Source: a virus. From it: 49,282 nt of DNA. The first letter of the stretch is position 1, and each line of letters begins with the position of its first letter. The position numbers were made by a program, and so were the translations under genes. Below the pieces are notes generated by a model. That model searched no databases. It saw only the letters and a program-made list of their open reading frames with translations, and had not been told where the DNA came from. Positions 8,195 to 15,375 of this stretch are shown piece after piece. Location of the stretch: IMG/VR virus record IMGVR_UViG_3300032157_000016, positions 1 through 49,282 of that record; one strand, written 5' to 3'.

Positions 8195-8980
8195 TTAATC
8201 CTTCACGCGCCCCAACGTGGACGCTATTTCTTCCAAGCACGACACGGCGCTCGCCGCCGTGGTAATCTCTCCTAATTCCCGACGCTGCTGAATGATCGCG
8301 TGAACCTGATCGATAAACGGTCGCCAGTTTTCCGACCGGCCGTCTAGCGCCGATCGAATGTGGCTCTCAACTTCCGACGCCACGTCCGCTCCCGGTTCGA
8401 CGTAGCCCCCTTGGATTCGATTGACGAGCGACCGCACGCTACCGGCGACCACTCGCGCGTCTGCCGTTCGCCCGTCGCCGCTCACGTGATCCAAGGCGGC
8501 CTGAGTCAGTTCGCCGACCGATAACGGCGGAGGCGGCACGAACGCTTGCGCGGCCACCGGCGCGGGCTGCTCTGTTGAGGCATCATTGATTTGCAGATTG
8601 GTGAACGACAGCGAATCTAGACAGACCAATCGCCCCTCGCCGGCCACCGTAACGATGACGTGGTAATCGCCATCGACGTTACTGTGAAAGCGGGCGCGTC
8701 GTCCGTCCGGGAACACGGTCAAGGCATTCGGGGTATCCGGCACGAGCCGCCACAGGGGGCGACCACATTCGCCTTGCACGTCAACGTGAAAGTAGCTCTC
8801 GACGCCTTGCAGCGTTTCACCGGGGCCGTAGACCTTCAGCGAAATCATGTCAACGCGATTGACCGGACGCAGGTAATTGATCCACCCGGCGTCGTAAGCA
8901 AACAGCGCGGCGATCCCCGCGCCGCCCAGCACGACGACGAGACCGACCAAACCAACGGCGATGGATAGCGTTCGCTTCAT
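8195..8980 (-). CDS. membrane-anchored protein with a beta domain
   Basis: 261 aa. An N-terminal membrane helix (about residues 6-29, IAVGLVGLVVVLGGAGIAALF) anchors an exported domain. Residues 45-130 look like an Ig/PKD-type beta sandwich (GVESYFHVDVQGECGRPLW, VDGDYHVIVTVAGEGR). A Pro-rich linker (VAAQAFVPPPPLS) leads to a helical C-terminal domain. No family is named. Its ATG overlaps the stop of the peroxidase gene (ATGA), so it is translated with it. It could be a periplasmic partner or an anchor for the protease and peroxidase. Confidence 0.65.
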   Translation of the reverse strand: MKRTLSIAVGLVGLVVVLGGAGIAALFAYDAGWINYLRPVNRVDMISLKVYGPGETLQGVESYFHVDVQGECGRPLWRLVPDTPNALTVFPDGRRARFHSNVDGDYHVIVTVAGEGRLVCLDSLSFTNLQINDASTEQPAPVAAQAFVPPPPLSVGELTQAALDHVSGDGRTADARVVAGSVRSLVNRIQGGYVEPGADVASEVESHIRSALDGRSENWRPFIDQVHAIIQQRRELGEITTAASAVSCLEEIASTLGRVKD

Positions 8981-10020
8981 GGCAGCGTCGGGGCCTCGAT
9001 CATCGGGTAACGTGATCCGCTAAAGCCTTCCTTCAGGAGCGTCGCCAGATACTTGCGCTGCGTGTCGGTCAGGTCCAGCGGCTTGATGCGTGGGTCCATG
9101 AATCGATCGCGTGTGCCATCGAACTTCATGCCGCCGGTCGAGTAGTGCAGCACGACCCGCTCGGTGGATTCCATTGCGCCGTGATGACCGTAGGGCGCGG
9201 TCTTTTCGTGGTCCCGTAGTGTCGGCGTCTTGAACGCGCGAATCATGGCGTTCGTGCGCAGGTTGCGTGGCACCTCGTTGAATCGCCCAACATCGAACTG
9301 ACCACGCGGCTGAATCAATCCCGCGTGTTCAAACCCGTTGTTGTGAAACAGATTGTCCGTCCACAGCGGCGGCTTGTGGCACGCCTTGCAGTTCGCTTTC
9401 TCGAAGATGCGATAGCCAACCTGAGCATCGGGCGAGAGGGCTTTCTTGTCACCCTTCTCGAATCGATCGATCGGGGCGTCGAAGCTCGTCACACTCGACT
9501 CAAATGCCGCCAGCGCGTAAGCCAAATTCGCCCCCGTGATCGCCGATCGGCTCGCCGTGTCGATGTTGAATGATTCCGTGAACAGCCGGACGTAGCCGGG
9601 GATCAGCTTCAACCGCTCCACCACGTCGGCGTCGTTTTGCGGATTGACCTGATTCGCCATCTCGTTCGGATTGGCGAGCGGCAACAGTGATTGCGTCGTC
9701 GTCGCCACCGTCCGTCCGTCCCAAAAGACGAGCGGCGTGTAACCCGAATTGATGATCGTCGGCGTGTGCCGATTGCCAACTCGACCGTCGATGCCGACCG
9801 CCAGGGCGCGACCATCCGCCCAGCCCTTGCGCGGGTCGTGGCAAGTCGAACAAGAGACCGATCCGTTTTGCGACAATCGCGGGTCAAAGAACAACTTCCG
9901 CCCAAGCTCGATATGCGAAGCACTCGGCTTGACGCCAAACGGCGCTGGCTGGGGCGGAACCTGAGCGCTTGCCGTGGAGGCGATGCATAGCGCAATGATG
10001 TAACCGACGCGACGGATCAT
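8977..10020 (-). CDS. di-heme cytochrome c peroxidase (CcpA/MauG family)
   Basis: 347 aa. Sec signal peptide at 1-19 (MIRRVGYIIALCIASTASA). Two c-type heme sites: CSTCH at 57-61 and CKACH at 211-215. Family landmarks are all present: GRKLFFDPRLS, the VFWDGR motif near residue 98, the NPNEM motif near 118, and the C-terminal TPTLRDHEKTAPYGHHGA motif. Length is normal (about 330-360). Known family reaction: reduction of H2O2 with electrons from a c-type protein, or (MauG) oxidation of a protein substrate; the site is the periplasm. Coupled on both sides (ATGA) to a subtilase and a membrane protein. A di-heme peroxidase in a phage is very unusual. Heme loading would depend on the host maturation system. 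Confidence 0.93.
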   Translation of the reverse strand: MIRRVGYIIALCIASTASAQVPPQPAPFGVKPSASHIELGRKLFFDPRLSQNGSVSCSTCHDPRKGWADGRALAVGIDGRVGNRHTPTIINSGYTPLVFWDGRTVATTTQSLLPLANPNEMANQVNPQNDADVVERLKLIPGYVRLFTESFNIDTASRSAITGANLAYALAAFESSVTSFDAPIDRFEKGDKKALSPDAQVGYRIFEKANCKACHKPPLWTDNLFHNNGFEHAGLIQPRGQFDVGRFNEVPRNLRTNAMIRAFKTPTLRDHEKTAPYGHHGAMESTERVVLHYSTGGMKFDGTRDRFMDPRIKPLDLTDTQRKYLATLLKEGFSGSRYPMIEAPTLP

Positions 10021-11009
10021 GCGACCCTCTTGCCGATGAAGTAACCACCGGGGAGGCTAAGCACCAACGTCCCGCAAACCCGATCGTCTTTCGGCTTCTC
10101 GCCGATCGCTTCCAATGCCTTGCGAGCGTTAATCAGTTTGAACTTCGTGCCGTTGACCGCATCGACGCTGTTGCGTGCCATGTGGTCCTCCGCGTCGGCG
10201 CTCGTATCGATCGCCGTGTCGCTGCCAACTTCCTTTTCCTTGCGGAGTGCCAGGGCGACGATTGCCGCCACGACGGGCGTAGCTTGGCTCGTGCCGGTCA
10301 TCACGCCGTATCGATTCCCCGGTAGGCAGCCGAGCATATCGACCCCCGGACCCAGGACACGCAGCCGGTCCGACCGGGACGTGAAGCGGGTGATCCGTCC
10401 GTCGTTGCCGAAGGCGCCGACCGGAAAGACGTTTGGCAATGCCGCTGGATAATTCAAAGCGTTGCCGCCGTCGTTCCCAGCCGCCGCCAGAACCGCCAGC
10501 GGGCGATTGGCTTGTTTGGCGTCGGTCGCAATCTCCGTCAACAGCGAAGCCAGACGGGGCATTCTGTCGGGACCGCCGAGCGACATCGAGATGACCCACG
10601 CCCCTTGATCGTATGACCAACGGACGCCCGCCATGATCGCTTCTTCGCTGCCGGCCCCGCTGTCGCCGAGCACCTTACCGCAGATCAGTTTGCACAACGG
10701 AGCGATGCCCCGAATGCCGATGCTATTCCCGGCTCGTGCGCCCACGAGAGAGGCGACGTGCGTACCGTGCCCGTGACGATCCTGCGCTCCCCAGCGGGAA
10801 CGAGTGAAGTCCTGGACGTTGTGAATCGCTCCGTCAAGGTCGGGATGCCCGGTGTCAACGCCGGTATCGAGAATCGCCACGCGGATGTTCTCGCCCTTCG
10901 ATGCTCGCCAAGCGTCTTCGATGCCCAATAGCGCATCGCTCCACGACACGGACTCCGAAAACGGAATCGTGCTCGGCGTGATTCGGACATCGGGCGGCAG
11001 ACCAATCAT
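10017..11009 (-). CDS. subtilisin-like serine protease (S8 family)
   Basis: 330 aa, a single peptidase S8 domain. Catalytic triad visible: Asp48 in AILDTGVD, His81 in HGHGTHVAS, Ser241 in GTSQATP; the oxyanion Asn is Asn179 in AAAGNDGG. There is no signal peptide and the pre-domain is only about 25 residues, so it may be made active in the cytoplasm or exported another way. The start ATG overlaps the upstream stop (TGATG) and the end overlaps the peroxidase start (ATGA). Known family activity: broad or selective proteolysis. In this position it could process the neighbours, attack the host envelope, or act in lysis. The activity call is firm; the role is inferred. Confidence 0.93.
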   Translation of the reverse strand: MIGLPPDVRITPSTIPFSESVSWSDALLGIEDAWRASKGENIRVAILDTGVDTGHPDLDGAIHNVQDFTRSRWGAQDRHGHGTHVASLVGARAGNSIGIRGIAPLCKLICGKVLGDSGAGSEEAIMAGVRWSYDQGAWVISMSLGGPDRMPRLASLLTEIATDAKQANRPLAVLAAAGNDGGNALNYPAALPNVFPVGAFGNDGRITRFTSRSDRLRVLGPGVDMLGCLPGNRYGVMTGTSQATPVVAAIVALALRKEKEVGSDTAIDTSADAEDHMARNSVDAVNGTKFKLINARKALEAIGEKPKDDRVCGTLVLSLPGGYFIGKRVA

Positions 11010-11326
11010 CAGCCGGAAATCTTCTTGAGCAACAGTTGAAAGATCAGTTGACCAATCGGCGACTCGTAGAAGTTCTTCAGCTTCTCGATCAACTTGCCGT
11101 CGCCGATCCGCTGCGCTTCCGCAATCGCCATGACCGAAGCTTCGTCGGGATATTCGCTGGCGATGACCGATGACAGAATCGGCACCAGCAAGTCGCCAAG
11201 CCGCTTCACACCGGACCAGTAGTTGTCGATTCCTTCGGCGTGGGTGATGTCCTCAACCGCCTCCACGATGTCGTCGAGTTGCGAGGCGAACGGCAAGAGT
11301 CGCGTGATGACGGCAAGCCAGGACAT
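11009..11326 (-). CDS. small helical protein with hydrophobic ends
   Basis: 105 aa. The start MSWLAVITRLLPF was chosen for the GGAG seven nt upstream; an in-frame ATG 42 nt earlier lies inside the 36-aa gene. The N-terminal helix is amphipathic, a segment LGDLLVPILSSVIAS is hydrophobic, and the C-terminus (PIGQLIFQLLLKKISG) is amphipathic and basic. This looks like a membrane-associated helper. The family is not recognised. It is coupled by TGATG to the protease gene, so it could be a holin-like or chaperone partner. Confidence 0.6.
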   Translation of the reverse strand: MSWLAVITRLLPFASQLDDIVEAVEDITHAEGIDNYWSGVKRLGDLLVPILSSVIASEYPDEASVMAIAEAQRIGDGKLIEKLKNFYESPIGQLIFQLLLKKISG

Positions 11327-11328
11327 GG

Positions 11329-11439
11329 TTAGCTCCAAGGGTAAAAGCGAATGCCGCAGACCCAGCACGCCAGACGCGCTAGCGCATCAACGAACAAGCC
11401 GATGGCGAGCGTCCAGCGGAGGGATGGTAGGCGGCTCAT
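11329..11439 (-). CDS. 36-aa membrane peptide, first gene of the protease-peroxidase unit
   Basis: Starts MSRLPSLRWTLAIGLF and has 36 aa with one hydrophobic segment (about 9-29, including LFVDALARLACWVCG) and a Trp-rich end. GAGAGGA lies 7 nt upstream of the ATG. It is the first gene after the strong promoter at 11524-11552 and ends 2 nt before the next gene. Length and topology match the coupled peptide at 309-419, although the sequences differ. The function is unknown. Confidence 0.6.
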   Translation of the reverse strand: MSRLPSLRWTLAIGLFVDALARLACWVCGIRFYPWS

Positions 11440-11523
11440 CAGACGGTCCTCTCACGTACTCGGCCATGCCGATACGTGGGGACCATGCCACCACGGGCGG
11501 GGAGAATTCCCGCCATTGACCGA

Positions 11524-11552
11524 ATTGTTGCCCCTCCGTGGGGCGTTGTCAA
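11524..11552 (-). promoter_or_regulatory. sigma-70-type promoter for the protease-peroxidase unit
   Basis: On the minus strand TTGACA (11552-11547), 17-nt spacer, AACAAT (11529-11524). The spacer contains the inverted repeat GCCCC-ACGGA-GGGGC, which could be an operator. The leader to the first ATG is about 78 nt. The stretch 11440-11558 holds no other gene. Confidence 0.7.
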
Positions 11553-11558
11553 GCCGAT

Positions 11559-11801
11559 TTATGCCGGCTCGAAGCGGTGCCCACAGAATTCATTCGGGTC
11601 TCGAAGCGTCGGACCATGAATCGCCATGTGCTTGGGAAAGCCACAAACCTTGCAGACGCCGCAGCGGCACCGCCGCCATCGGTCCCTAGTCGTGCAATCT
11701 TCGTAGCGAACCGGCATCGACCCCGCGCCTACATCCGATAAATCGGATTGGCGTTGATCAGTCGCTTTCCTAACATCATTAGGGGTTTCGGCGGCGGGCA
11801 T
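11559..11801 (-). CDS. small zinc-binding phage protein
   Basis: 80 aa. The start was chosen for GGAGA seven nt upstream; a second ATG at 11717 is possible. The C-terminal half contains a Cys-rich element, CRCGVCKVCGFPKHMAIHG, ending with CGHRFEPA, likely binding one zinc ion. This CxxCG-KHMAIHGP-CGH pattern recurs in small phage proteins; no function is known. It is preceded by its own promoter candidate inside the end of the CsrA-like gene. Confidence 0.7.
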   Translation of the reverse strand: MPAAETPNDVRKATDQRQSDLSDVGAGSMPVRYEDCTTRDRWRRCRCGVCKVCGFPKHMAIHGPTLRDPNEFCGHRFEPA

Positions 11802-11845
11802 CGATGTTCTCCGGCGACTACGGCTTAAGCCGCTATCTGCGTTTT

Positions 11846-11873
11846 ATTATTGAATCTCATCACCCAAAGTCAA
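11846..11873 (-). promoter_or_regulatory. promoter candidate with downstream palindrome
   Basis: On the minus strand TTGACT (11873-11868), 16-nt spacer, AATAAT (11851-11846). A perfect 12-bp palindrome, cggcttaagccg at 11821-11832, lies at about +6 to +17 and may be a regulator site or RNA hairpin. It would drive the zinc protein gene at 11559-11801. Confidence 0.55.
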
Positions 11874-12073
11874 TCCACCCGATCCGCCTCATCCCCGGTC
11901 GGCTGTCGCCTTGCCGGATTAACGTCGCTCCACGACTCTTCGCGCACCAACTCGATTCCATCAGGCAGGTCGATAGTCAACTCAACTCGCCGGTCGGCGC
12001 TGATCCGCAACGGCACGTAGCCCGGTATGCGAATCAACACAGCCTGCCCCGCCTTTCTGGTCAATGTCGGCAT
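11870..12073 (-). CDS. CsrA-like RNA-binding regulator
   Basis: 67 aa. The N-terminal strand LTRKAGQAVLI and the closing LPDGIELVREE match CsrA/RsmA (LTRxxGExxxI ... APxxxxVxREE), with strands between them of the expected size. Known family role: a small dimer that binds GGA motifs in mRNA leaders and blocks or stabilises translation. The C-terminal 20 residues are acidic and extra. AAGGA lies 7 nt before the ATG. As the penultimate gene of the early leftward run it could control the phage late switch or host mRNAs; that is inference. Confidence 0.75.
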   Translation of the reverse strand: MPTLTRKAGQAVLIRIPGYVPLRISADRRVELTIDLPDGIELVREESWSDVNPARRQPTGDEADRVD

Positions 12074-12106
12074 GTGCGCGTCCTTGTTGCGCGTGGAATG
12101 TCCTAG

Positions 12107-12427
12107 TCAGCCGCTTACCTTCTCCGCCGCTTCTCTAAATTTCTGCGCCACTTCTCGGCCACGACCTGCGTCGATGGCTTCAATGAATCTGGGATATACC
12201 GCACCAAGCTCATCGTAAATCCCATAGTGCCCATTCGTGATCCAAGCCGAACCTCGAAGGCACACGACAACTTTGGCCGGACAACCGCATCTAAGCCCGC
12301 CAGCGATGGGATCATCGCCGGGAGTGTACGAGTAATCGAACATCGTGTTTTCCGAGCACTTCACTCGTTGCCACGGCCATCGCTCCGCCGCGTCAGCCGC
12401 CAGTAGTAACTCAGCCTTAGTCAACAT
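12107..12427 (-). CDS. hypothetical early protein
   Basis: 106 aa starting MLTKAELLLAADAAERW. It has helical ends and a central Cys pair (LRCGCPAKVVVC) that could bind metal. The family is not recognised. It overlaps the upstream gene end by 7 nt. There is no signal peptide or membrane segment. Confidence 0.55.
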   Translation of the reverse strand: MLTKAELLLAADAAERWPWQRVKCSENTMFDYSYTPGDDPIAGGLRCGCPAKVVVCLRGSAWITNGHYGIYDELGAVYPRFIEAIDAGRGREVAQKFREAAEKVSG

Positions 12428-12720
12428 TGTTTGGGTTCCTTGTTTTTCGCAATCTCCGCATTCAACGCCTCGATCAACAGCGGCGACACCACAATCGTAT
12501 CTTTTGGCAAATGCTCGTTGACGATGAACCGCAGGCCGCTGAGCATCAGCCCTGCCATGAACGCCGCGTCACCCCGCTGGACTTCCGCTCGAAACTGATT
12601 GGCGACTCGCGTGAGGTTTTCGAGGCTGTAATCTTCGGGATTCCAGGGAGCATGCGTTGCGAACATATCGCATTCGCTCGGAAGCGTGATGTCGTCGAAG
12701 GTAAATGGTTTGAGGTTCAT
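12421..12720 (-). CDS. hypothetical early protein
   Basis: 99 aa starting MNLKPFTFDDITLPSEC, mostly helical, with a region ENLTRVANQFRAEVQRGDAA. No family recognised. Its ATG forms an ATGA overlap with the upstream stop, which supports the start. Confidence 0.6.
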   Translation of the reverse strand: MNLKPFTFDDITLPSECDMFATHAPWNPEDYSLENLTRVANQFRAEVQRGDAAFMAGLMLSGLRFIVNEHLPKDTIVVSPLLIEALNAEIAKNKEPKQC

Positions 12721-13028
12721 GGGTTTGCTCCATCATTCTCCGCACGCTGTGGGTTGAGGTTCCTCACAACAAATCCGTGCCACATGAACGGGCCGTCGTG
12801 AATGGTCCCGATGAATTCCGCTGACTCATGCGGCAGACCAAATCCGGTTCCGACAATGACAACCGCAATCGACTTCGGCGGCGCGTCAATATCGACGACA
12901 GCCCAAATGCAGGGCATACCACCAGGATCACGACCCCAATGTAAAATCCTCGCCCCTTTGGGCAGGTTGATGTTTACGACACACGGCAACTCTTCGCTGA
13001 TCGGATATTTGTAAATCTTGTGCAACAT
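12717..13028 (-). CDS. DUF7352-like phage protein
   Basis: 103 aa. The start ATG at 13028 overlaps the upstream stop (TGATG) and follows GGAGG. The sequence shows the pattern of a common small phage protein: IYKYPI at the start, INLPKGARILHWG, the strand CIWAVVD, VGTGFGLP and FIGTIHDGPFMWHGF at the end. The role of this family is unknown. Confidence 0.7.
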   Translation of the reverse strand: MLHKIYKYPISEELPCVVNINLPKGARILHWGRDPGGMPCIWAVVDIDAPPKSIAVVIVGTGFGLPHESAEFIGTIHDGPFMWHGFVVRNLNPQRAENDGANP

Positions 13029-14569
13029 CACTCACCTCCCTCCCCGCTCGCCGTCTCCCGAACCACCGACCGGGCGATGTCGGCGATGATCTCCGCGATC
13101 CCTTTTGCGTTAATCCAGCAATCGGCGTACATCGTGCCCAATCGCTTCGCGTAGTTTTCCAAGTCCACCGTCGCCTCTGCCGTGGCGGGAGCGGGTTGGG
13201 GTGTGAGCCATTCGATTGCCGGCGGGCACGTTTTGCTGTGCGGTCCGACTTGTTTTCCAAGGGCGTTATGAAACGTGTAAGGTTCTCTTGTGTCATCGTT
13301 CCAATCAATGACCCACCTAACCATCTGGTTGTCAACGAACAAAACCTCCTCAATTGGCATCTTCCCGATTTTCGGTGCCCCCTCCGGCCACGATCCCCGC
13401 CCTTCGCGTAAGCGAGCGAGTTCGGCGGTGAGACGATCGATCTCCTCCCGACGTGTTTTCGCAAGGTCGTTAAGGATGACGTTGAACCCCTCCACCTTTG
13501 AGATCTCGTCGGCTCGCTCGTTCGCAACTCGCCGCGATTCGTCAAGGCTGGTATCGAGTGTGTCGCACAGCTTCCGCAACCGCTCCACCTCCGCCCGCAG
13601 TTGCTCCGTCTCATCCTCGCCGGGCAGGGCGCTGAGGGCGTCGATGACGCGATCGGCGTAACCACCCCAAATGCAAACAAGTTCTGGATTGACTTTGCTG
13701 CCGCCTTCCCACGCCGTGACAATCAGTTCGCGATTCGCATTGTTCTTCGCCAATCTCCCGCGTGGCGCGGCGAGTTGCTGGCGAAGGTCGGCAATCGTCT
13801 TTTCATGGTCGTCGCGGGCTGTAACGATGTTGTCGTTCAATTGCATGATCGTCTTGAATGTGTCGCATCGACGATCGGACGCATCGCAACCATTTGACTT
13901 GAGGTCCTCCAATTCCTTCCTCGCCGCATCCCGCTCCCCAATCAACTCCGCAACCTTCGCCGCTTCGACGATGAGCTTTTGCCGGAGGTCGTCGCGTTCG
14001 GCGGCGGGGTTTCTGACCTGCTGCCACAACTCCAGATTGTCACGCTCTTTCTCGTTTCGCTGTTTCGCCAACTCGTTAATGCCTTCGACGATGGACATTT
14101 CACCGCTGGCCAGCTTGTCGCCGACATCCTTGCCAAGGGAATATGAGAGCCAGTGTACGGCTTCGCCCCGCTCCTTCTCCAACTCTGCAATCCTCGCCAC
14201 CAGCGTGCTGATACGTTCACAGTCCTCCCCCGTCCCTTGCGTCTCGGTCGCGGCGGAGAGTTCGTCATCGTCGCCAGCCAGCACATCGTTCAACCATTGC
14301 CGCTTCTGCTCCGTCGATGCGCTGGACGCAAGGTAAGTGTGAACGGCGGGGATGTCGGGGAGTTGATGTCGCTCCACTCGACCATCATCCTGGACGCGAA
14401 TTTGTTCGCCCCAGGTCCAGCAGTCATCGTCTACCGGCTTGCTGACCGTCACGCCGTCGCAGTAGGTGAGTCCGTACAGCTTTCCGCGATGCTCGAATGT
14501 TTCGACGCACCGCAGTCCACCGTACCACTTCGCTGTCCAAAACTGTCCCGCCGCCGTTGGAATTGTCAT
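13028..14569 (-). CDS. large coiled-coil early protein
   Basis: 513 aa. N-terminal 80 residues beta-rich (FWTAKWYGGLRC, GKLYGLTYCDG). Residues 110-400 are mostly charged coiled coil (for example ELEKERGEAVHW, LIGERDAARKELEDL, EQLRAEVERLRKLCDTL). After it comes a Trp-rich patch (VRWVIDWNDDT) and a helical C-terminus. No enzymatic motif is seen. Length is unusual for this run of small genes. A scaffold or host-interaction role is possible; nothing firmer can be said. It is coupled by ATGA to the upstream DUF4031 gene. Confidence 0.65.
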   Translation of the reverse strand: MTIPTAAGQFWTAKWYGGLRCVETFEHRGKLYGLTYCDGVTVSKPVDDDCWTWGEQIRVQDDGRVERHQLPDIPAVHTYLASSASTEQKRQWLNDVLAGDDDELSAATETQGTGEDCERISTLVARIAELEKERGEAVHWLSYSLGKDVGDKLASGEMSIVEGINELAKQRNEKERDNLELWQQVRNPAAERDDLRQKLIVEAAKVAELIGERDAARKELEDLKSNGCDASDRRCDTFKTIMQLNDNIVTARDDHEKTIADLRQQLAAPRGRLAKNNANRELIVTAWEGGSKVNPELVCIWGGYADRVIDALSALPGEDETEQLRAEVERLRKLCDTLDTSLDESRRVANERADEISKVEGFNVILNDLAKTRREEIDRLTAELARLREGRGSWPEGAPKIGKMPIEEVLFVDNQMVRWVIDWNDDTREPYTFHNALGKQVGPHSKTCPPAIEWLTPQPAPATAEATVDLENYAKRLGTMYADCWINAKGIAEIIADIARSVVRETASGEGGE

Positions 14570-14838
14570 TGGGTTTGCTCCGTTGTTTGTGGCTTGCTTC
14601 TCATCCTTTCAACTAGCTCACGCATCGACACTTCGACTGCACCAGCCGCAACGGCCAGCTTTCGCTTCGACAAGCAAATGTCGAAATGCTCCCGTGGCGT
14701 ACCCGCCTTTTGAATCCACTTGCGATTCACGCCGATCGTATCGACCATCGCAATTAGTTCCTCTCGCGTGTCGGCGATCATGTGGCACATCTTCATGCCG
14801 CCAAATGGCGCTTGCATATCGTCCACGTAAACAGCCAT
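14566..14838 (-). CDS. DUF4031 domain protein
   Basis: 90 aa starting MAVYVDDMQAPFGG. The family landmarks are visible: the N-terminal AVYVDD strand, HMIADTREELIAM, IGVNRKWIQKAGTPREHFD and SKRKLAVAAGAVEV. Known: DUF4031 is a small domain of unknown function found in phages and bacteria. The ATG is 1 nt after the upstream stop; an in-frame ATG 12 nt earlier is possible. Confidence 0.85.
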   Translation of the reverse strand: MAVYVDDMQAPFGGMKMCHMIADTREELIAMVDTIGVNRKWIQKAGTPREHFDICLSKRKLAVAAGAVEVSMRELVERMRSKPQTTEQTQ

Positions 14839-14839
14839 G

Positions 14840-15061
14840 CTACTTTTCATCCTTTCCGGCACTGGCGGAACATCGCGGACACAAATCGAGCGTCCTGAAA
14901 GCCGATCCGTCTTCAAATGGACGGCACGCCCACCCTGCGTTCCGCACCATTGCCGGAATGTTCGTTGTGACTGCTATTCGCTCGGTCATGTTGTTTGTCG
15001 TTTCAAGCACAACAATCACTCCGCATTCGTGACAGGTGATCTCAAGCAACATCCTTCGCAT
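14840..15061 (-). CDS. small zinc-ribbon protein
   Basis: 73 aa starting MRRMLLEITCHECG. Two Cys pairs, CHEC near residue 10 and CPRC near residue 62, would form a zinc ribbon. GGAGG lies 9 nt upstream of the ATG. The function is unknown. It is directly followed by the DUF4031 gene. Confidence 0.65.
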   Translation of the reverse strand: MRRMLLEITCHECGVIVVLETTNNMTERIAVTTNIPAMVRNAGWACRPFEDGSAFRTLDLCPRCSASAGKDEK

Positions 15062-15138
15062 CACCCACTCCCTCCATTCGTGTCAAGCGTGCCGGTCTCG
15101 GAGAATTGCCCGTCCCGCTACTCAATCTGACAGTGCTC

Positions 15139-15375
15139 TCACAACAACTTCTTTCCGCACACCGGACAGTAAGTGCAATGCACGGTCGGCAACGGCTTCT
15201 TGATCTTGCCGTCAATCTTTTCCAAGACCAACTGAAACACGGGACGACTCGTTGCCATCCTGTTTTCCATGTCGAGAAACATCTTCGTTGGAATGCGAGC
15301 GTTGGCCTTTTTCAACTCTTCGTTGACGAGGTCGGCACACTTGCATCCCATTGCTGATTTTGCGTGCTTCTTCAC
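15139..15375 (-). CDS. small Cys-containing phage protein
   Basis: 78 aa. A GTG start was chosen because AAGGAG lies 7 nt upstream and the GTG overlaps the upstream stop (GTGA); an ATG eight codons later is the alternative. It has an N-terminal CKC motif and a C-terminal CTYCPVCGKKL zinc knuckle. This layout is seen in small phage proteins of unknown role. The 77 nt after it to the next gene hold nothing convincing. Confidence 0.65.
   Translation of the reverse strand: MKKHAKSAMGCKCADLVNEELKKANARIPTKMFLDMENRMATSRPVFQLVLEKIDGKIKKPLPTVHCTYCPVCGKKLL

Noticed and set aside
15070-15110. TTGACA on the minus strand before the zinc-ribbon gene
   Set aside because: No acceptable -10 sequence at 16-18 nt; the match is probably chance.
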